The notes under the pieces were generated by a model that was given only the letters and a program-made list of their open reading frames with translations, searched no databases and was not told the DNA's origin. Below, piece by piece: positions 61,658-64,000 of a stretch of 64,000 nucleotides of DNA; the first letter of the stretch is position 1, and every line of letters begins with the position of its first letter. Both the position numbers and the translations under genes were made by a program. Location of the stretch: assembly GCF_014653785.1 (NCBI RefSeq), contig NZ_BNAS01000001.1, forward strand, positions 853,898 through 917,897, in the 5' to 3' direction. Source of the stretch: Promicromonospora soli (GTDB lineage Bacteria; Actinomycetota; Actinomycetes; Actinomycetales; Cellulomonadaceae).

Positions 61658-62266
61658 GTGCGGGTAGCCCTCGCCGGCGCTTACGGAGCCGGTAAATCGA
61701 CGCTGGCCGACGCCGTCTCCGCGGCGACCGGATGGCCGATCGCCCAGGTCGGTCCCATGGCCGATCCGGTGCGCGGCACGCCCAAGGCGCTCGACCAGTG
61801 CTCGCTGGAAGAGGTCTTCCGGCTCAGCCTGCGCCGGCTCGACGAACGGGCGCGGTCGGAGGCGGCGCTCGGGACCTCGTTGATCTCCGACGGCTCCGTA
61901 CTGCACGAATGGGTCTACCTCAGGGTGCTGGCGGCCGGCCTCCACCGGCCGCCGGCACCGGGCACGCAGCAGACACCGGGCGCGGAGGTGCTGGCGCGCC
62001 TTGCGGAGCAGGCCCTCGCCGAGCACGCCCAGTCGCTGCCGGAACGGTACGACCTGCTGGTCTACCTCGCCCCGGAGCACGCTCTGCCACCGACAGCGCC
62101 GATCGGCGCCCCGTTCCAGCACGCGCTCGACACCGAGACCAGGCGCGTCCTGGCCGACTCGGGAGCGCGGGTCGTCACGGCCAGAGGAACGGTGCGAGCG
62201 CGGACACGCGCAGTGCTCGATGCGGCTCGCCGCGACAGCCGCGCAGAGACCAACAGGACACCGTGA
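61658..62266 (+). CDS. P-loop NTPase/kinase-like protein 2 of the AvrD cluster
   Basis: A 202-residue paralogue of the protein at 59623: Walker A GAYGAGKST (7-15), then ISDGSVLHEWVYLRVLAAGL (76-95) and YDLLVYLAPEHALPPTAP. It is shorter and lacks about 30 residues of the first protein's C-terminus. GTG 61658 with GGAGG upstream; overlaps the phosphatase gene by one base. Two related kinases in one small cluster suggest two successive phosphorylations, or a heteromer. Confidence 0.72.
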   Translation: MRVALAGAYGAGKSTLADAVSAATGWPIAQVGPMADPVRGTPKALDQCSLEEVFRLSLRRLDERARSEAALGTSLISDGSVLHEWVYLRVLAAGLHRPPAPGTQQTPGAEVLARLAEQALAEHAQSLPERYDLLVYLAPEHALPPTAPIGAPFQHALDTETRRVLADSGARVVTARGTVRARTRAVLDAARRDSRAETNRTP

Positions 62267-62892
62267 TGGATGTGAAAGCGGTCTACACGGACATCGACGG
62301 CACGGTGACCCACGGCAGCTCGATCTTCGACCTGCTGCGGTTCGACGCGGGACGCCGGGACCAGACCCGGGCGGGCGAGACGTTTGTTGCCGCGCTCACC
62401 GACGCGGCACGCGCGGGGACACCGCGCGCGGTGACCAACCGCCGCTACTTCAGGTGGTGGGCCGGCCGCACGGTGGCCGACGTCGACGACACCGCCCGGG
62501 CCTGGCTCGACCGGCAGCGCTCCGACGGCGGGCCCTGGTTCGTGGACACCGTCGCCGATGAGATCGAAGCGCACCTGGCACGTGGCGCGCATCTCGTCGC
62601 GGTCTCGGCGTCCTTCCCACCGGCGCTCGCCGCGGTGCGCACACGGTGGCCGGGAATGAGCCTGCTCACCACCATCGCTCACGTGCGCGACGGGCGGTAC
62701 ACCGGAACGGTGGAGACGCCGCTGGTGGGCCAGGCCAAGGCCGATGCGGTGATCAGCCACGCGCAGCTGCACGGCGTCGACCTTTCCGAGGCCGTCGGCT
62801 ACGGCGATCATGCCTCTGACCTGCCGTTCCTCCGGATTCTCGGGTCCGGCTACCTGGTCGGGCAGCGTGGCTGCATGGTCCCGGTCGGCTGA
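62266..62892 (+). CDS. HAD-superfamily phosphatase (SerB-like, subclass IB)
   Basis: A 208-residue HAD phosphatase. Motif I is AVYTDIDGTVTHGSSIFDLL (nucleophile Asp9, acid Asp11), motif II VAVSASFPPALAAV, motif III Lys in VGQAKADAVI and motif IV GYGDHASDLPFL. ATG 62266 has AGGA seven bases upstream; a GTG at 62263 is an in-frame alternative. As the last gene of the cluster it would remove a phosphate from a cluster intermediate, like the phosphatase step in butyrolactone-type signal synthesis. Confidence 0.85.
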   Translation: MDVKAVYTDIDGTVTHGSSIFDLLRFDAGRRDQTRAGETFVAALTDAARAGTPRAVTNRRYFRWWAGRTVADVDDTARAWLDRQRSDGGPWFVDTVADEIEAHLARGAHLVAVSASFPPALAAVRTRWPGMSLLTTIAHVRDGRYTGTVETPLVGQAKADAVISHAQLHGVDLSEAVGYGDHASDLPFLRILGSGYLVGQRGCMVPVG

Positions 62893-62921
62893 GCCGAAGG
62901 TTCTCCGCCGGACGAGCCAGG

Positions 62922-63728
62922 TCAGGCGACGGGCTCCCACCGACCGGCGCGCACCCGCCCGAACGGCACGTCGGCGAAGTGGGTCGCGGCCGCCACCGTT
63001 CCAGGTGGCTCGAGCTCTCGCAGCATGCGGGCGCGTGAGTCTCGCGAGCGGGCCGGATCCACGTCGAAACATGAGCACAGGTGGGGGACCTCGACCTGCA
63101 GCGGGCTGTGGAACGTGTCGCCGACCACGACCAGCCGCCGCTCGTCCCCCTCCACGACGAGCGACAGGTGTCCCGCGGTATGACCCGGCGTCGCGATCGC
63201 GGTGACGCCGGGGGCGATCTCCTGCCCGTCGTCCACGCGCTCCCAGTCCCCGGGCGCCGGCTCGTCCCGCCCCACCAGGTGCGGAGCGCCCGCGACTCCG
63301 GGCAGGCCGGCCCAGCCGCGACGTGCCCATCCGACGTGGTCGTCGTGCGCATGGGTGAGCACGACGGCGTCCACCTCTCCAATCACTGAAGCGAACGAGG
63401 CCAGGCCGCCGCCCCGCATGACGCCGAGCGCCGGGTGAGTGGCGTCGGCGGGAACCGACGTCGGGCCGAGCCCTGCGTCGACCAGGATCCGCCAGCCGGG
63501 GCCCTCGAGCAGGAGCACACCGATGGACGCGATGAGATGGCCGGACGAGGCGATCAGCTCCGGCCGGTCGTCGTACAGGCTCGTCGCGCCGTCCAGGGAG
63601 AACCATCGTGCGGGGTGCAGCTCGACGTACCCGTCCGGAAGGTACGTGGCGGTGATCCCGCCGAGCGCGAGGCTCCGGCGCACCGCGGGCTGCGCCCAAC
63701 GCGCACGCGAGAGAGCGCCCGACTTCAT
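62922..63728 (-). CDS. MBL-fold metallo-hydrolase
   Basis: A 268-residue metallo-beta-lactamase-fold hydrolase: metal motif VVLTHAHDDHVGWA, AIATPGHTAGHLSLVV, VVVGDTFHSP and a C-terminal AAATHFADVPFGRV. This form is close to quorum-quenching lactonases and related hydrolases, but the substrate is not defined by sequence. Its ATG overlaps the stop of the MmyB-type regulator gene (ATGA). It converges on the AvrD cluster with a 29-bp gap, so it may be unrelated to that pathway, though a lactone target would be a notable coincidence. Confidence 0.8.
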   Translation of the reverse strand: MKSGALSRARWAQPAVRRSLALGGITATYLPDGYVELHPARWFSLDGATSLYDDRPELIASSGHLIASIGVLLLEGPGWRILVDAGLGPTSVPADATHPALGVMRGGGLASFASVIGEVDAVVLTHAHDDHVGWARRGWAGLPGVAGAPHLVGRDEPAPGDWERVDDGQEIAPGVTAIATPGHTAGHLSLVVEGDERRLVVVGDTFHSPLQVEVPHLCSCFDVDPARSRDSRARMLRELEPPGTVAAATHFADVPFGRVRAGRWEPVA

Positions 63729-64000
63729 GCCACGCCGTCCAGGAGCGCCGCCGTGGGCGTCCCCTCGGTCGGGATGTAGACGAAGACCCGCACGTCGTTC
63801 ACGCCGAACGGGGTCAGCACAGCGGTGGAGAACGTGAGGCTGCCCAGGTGCGGATGGTCGTAGACCAGGTCGCCGTGCGGGAGCATGCCGATGATGTGCG
63901 CGTCCCAGAGACAGCGGAACGCAGGCAGGTGCTCCTTGAGCTCGTCGATGAGGTCGGCGAACCTCACGTCCCCTGCGTACCGTGCGGCATGCTCGCGAAA
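63725..64000 (-). CDS. MmyB-type HTH regulator, C-terminal part (runs off the window)
   Basis: Ninety-one codons are visible. RFADLIDELKEHLPAFRCLWDAHIIGMLPHGDLVYDHPHLGSLTFSTAVLTPFGVNDVRVFVYIPTEGTPTAALL is the MmyB-like ligand-binding domain that follows an HTH_31/XRE headpiece in actinobacterial regulators. The frame is open to position 64000, so the HTH is outside the window. It is translationally coupled to the MBL-hydrolase gene, which it likely controls. Confidence 0.8.
   Translation of the reverse strand, partial: FREHAARYAGDVRFADLIDELKEHLPAFRCLWDAHIIGMLPHGDLVYDHPHLGSLTFSTAVLTPFGVNDVRVFVYIPTEGTPTAALLDGVA

Overview
The window is a high-GC, gene-dense chromosomal segment. Frequent GTG starts, ATGA/TGATG gene overlaps, TACGCT-type -10 boxes and actinobacterial families (DUF4383, DUF2332, Excalibur-domain secreted protein, dimeric GlyRS, maltose transporter without its own ATPase) point to an actinobacterium. 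The gene mix (GH13 and GH43/AbfB sugar enzymes, LacI operators) suggests Micrococcales, perhaps Promicromonosporaceae or a relative; this placement is inference. I found no rRNA, tRNA, CRISPR array, insertion sequence or integrase.

Layout. 1-1.4 kb: partial AraC-type regulator, VOC protein, DUF4236 micro-protein. 1.5-13.5 kb: dgt, a LacI-controlled maltose-type module (malEFG-like, lacI, GH13 alpha-glucosidase), dusB, a transmembrane Ser/Thr kinase and a lipoprotein. 13.5-16.3 kb: two unrecognised proteins. 16.4-20.6 kb: an operon resembling lysine/pipecolate catabolism (FAD oxidase, 2-oxoadipate dioxygenase HglS, ALDH7-like dehydrogenase). 20.7-23.9 kb: znuA-znuC-znuB-zur with tandem Zur boxes over a probable leaderless promoter. 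24-31.5 kb: glyS, a secreted Excalibur protein, a DtxR-box-preceded ferric-siderophore ABC transporter and two unknown exported proteins. 31.6-36 kb: uppS, recO, a membrane protein, and cydB with a frameshifted cydA.

36-54 kb is a purine-degradation region. A long leftward operon (uraD, uraH, uricase, allantoinase, PucG-type aminotransferase, allantoate amidohydrolase, RpiR regulator, XDH FAD subunit, XDH Fe-S/Mo fusion) converts xanthine through urate, OHCU, allantoin and allantoate. A separate guanine deaminase feeds it. An NMT1-type ABC transporter operon ends in a MocA-like cofactor enzyme that could serve XDH. The promoters of these three units share an inverted repeat of the form GAAAC-N4-GTTTC, which I propose as the regulon operator. 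A GH43/AbfB enzyme with a LacI-type operator and a DUF2332 gene sit between them.

54-57 kb holds a DUF4383 membrane protein, an amidase and an acetamidase/formamidase homologue. 57-62.9 kb is the most unusual part: a compact seven-gene unit of MFS exporter, AvrD-like protein, P-loop protein, KASIII, acyl carrier protein, a second paralogous P-loop protein and a HAD phosphatase. AvrD of plant pathogens is known for making syringolide elicitors from a beta-keto acid and a sugar. The unit therefore looks like a dedicated pathway for a small acyl-derived signal or natural product, with its own acyl supply, phosphorylation/dephosphorylation steps and export. The window ends in an MBL-fold hydrolase translationally coupled to a partial MmyB-type regulator.
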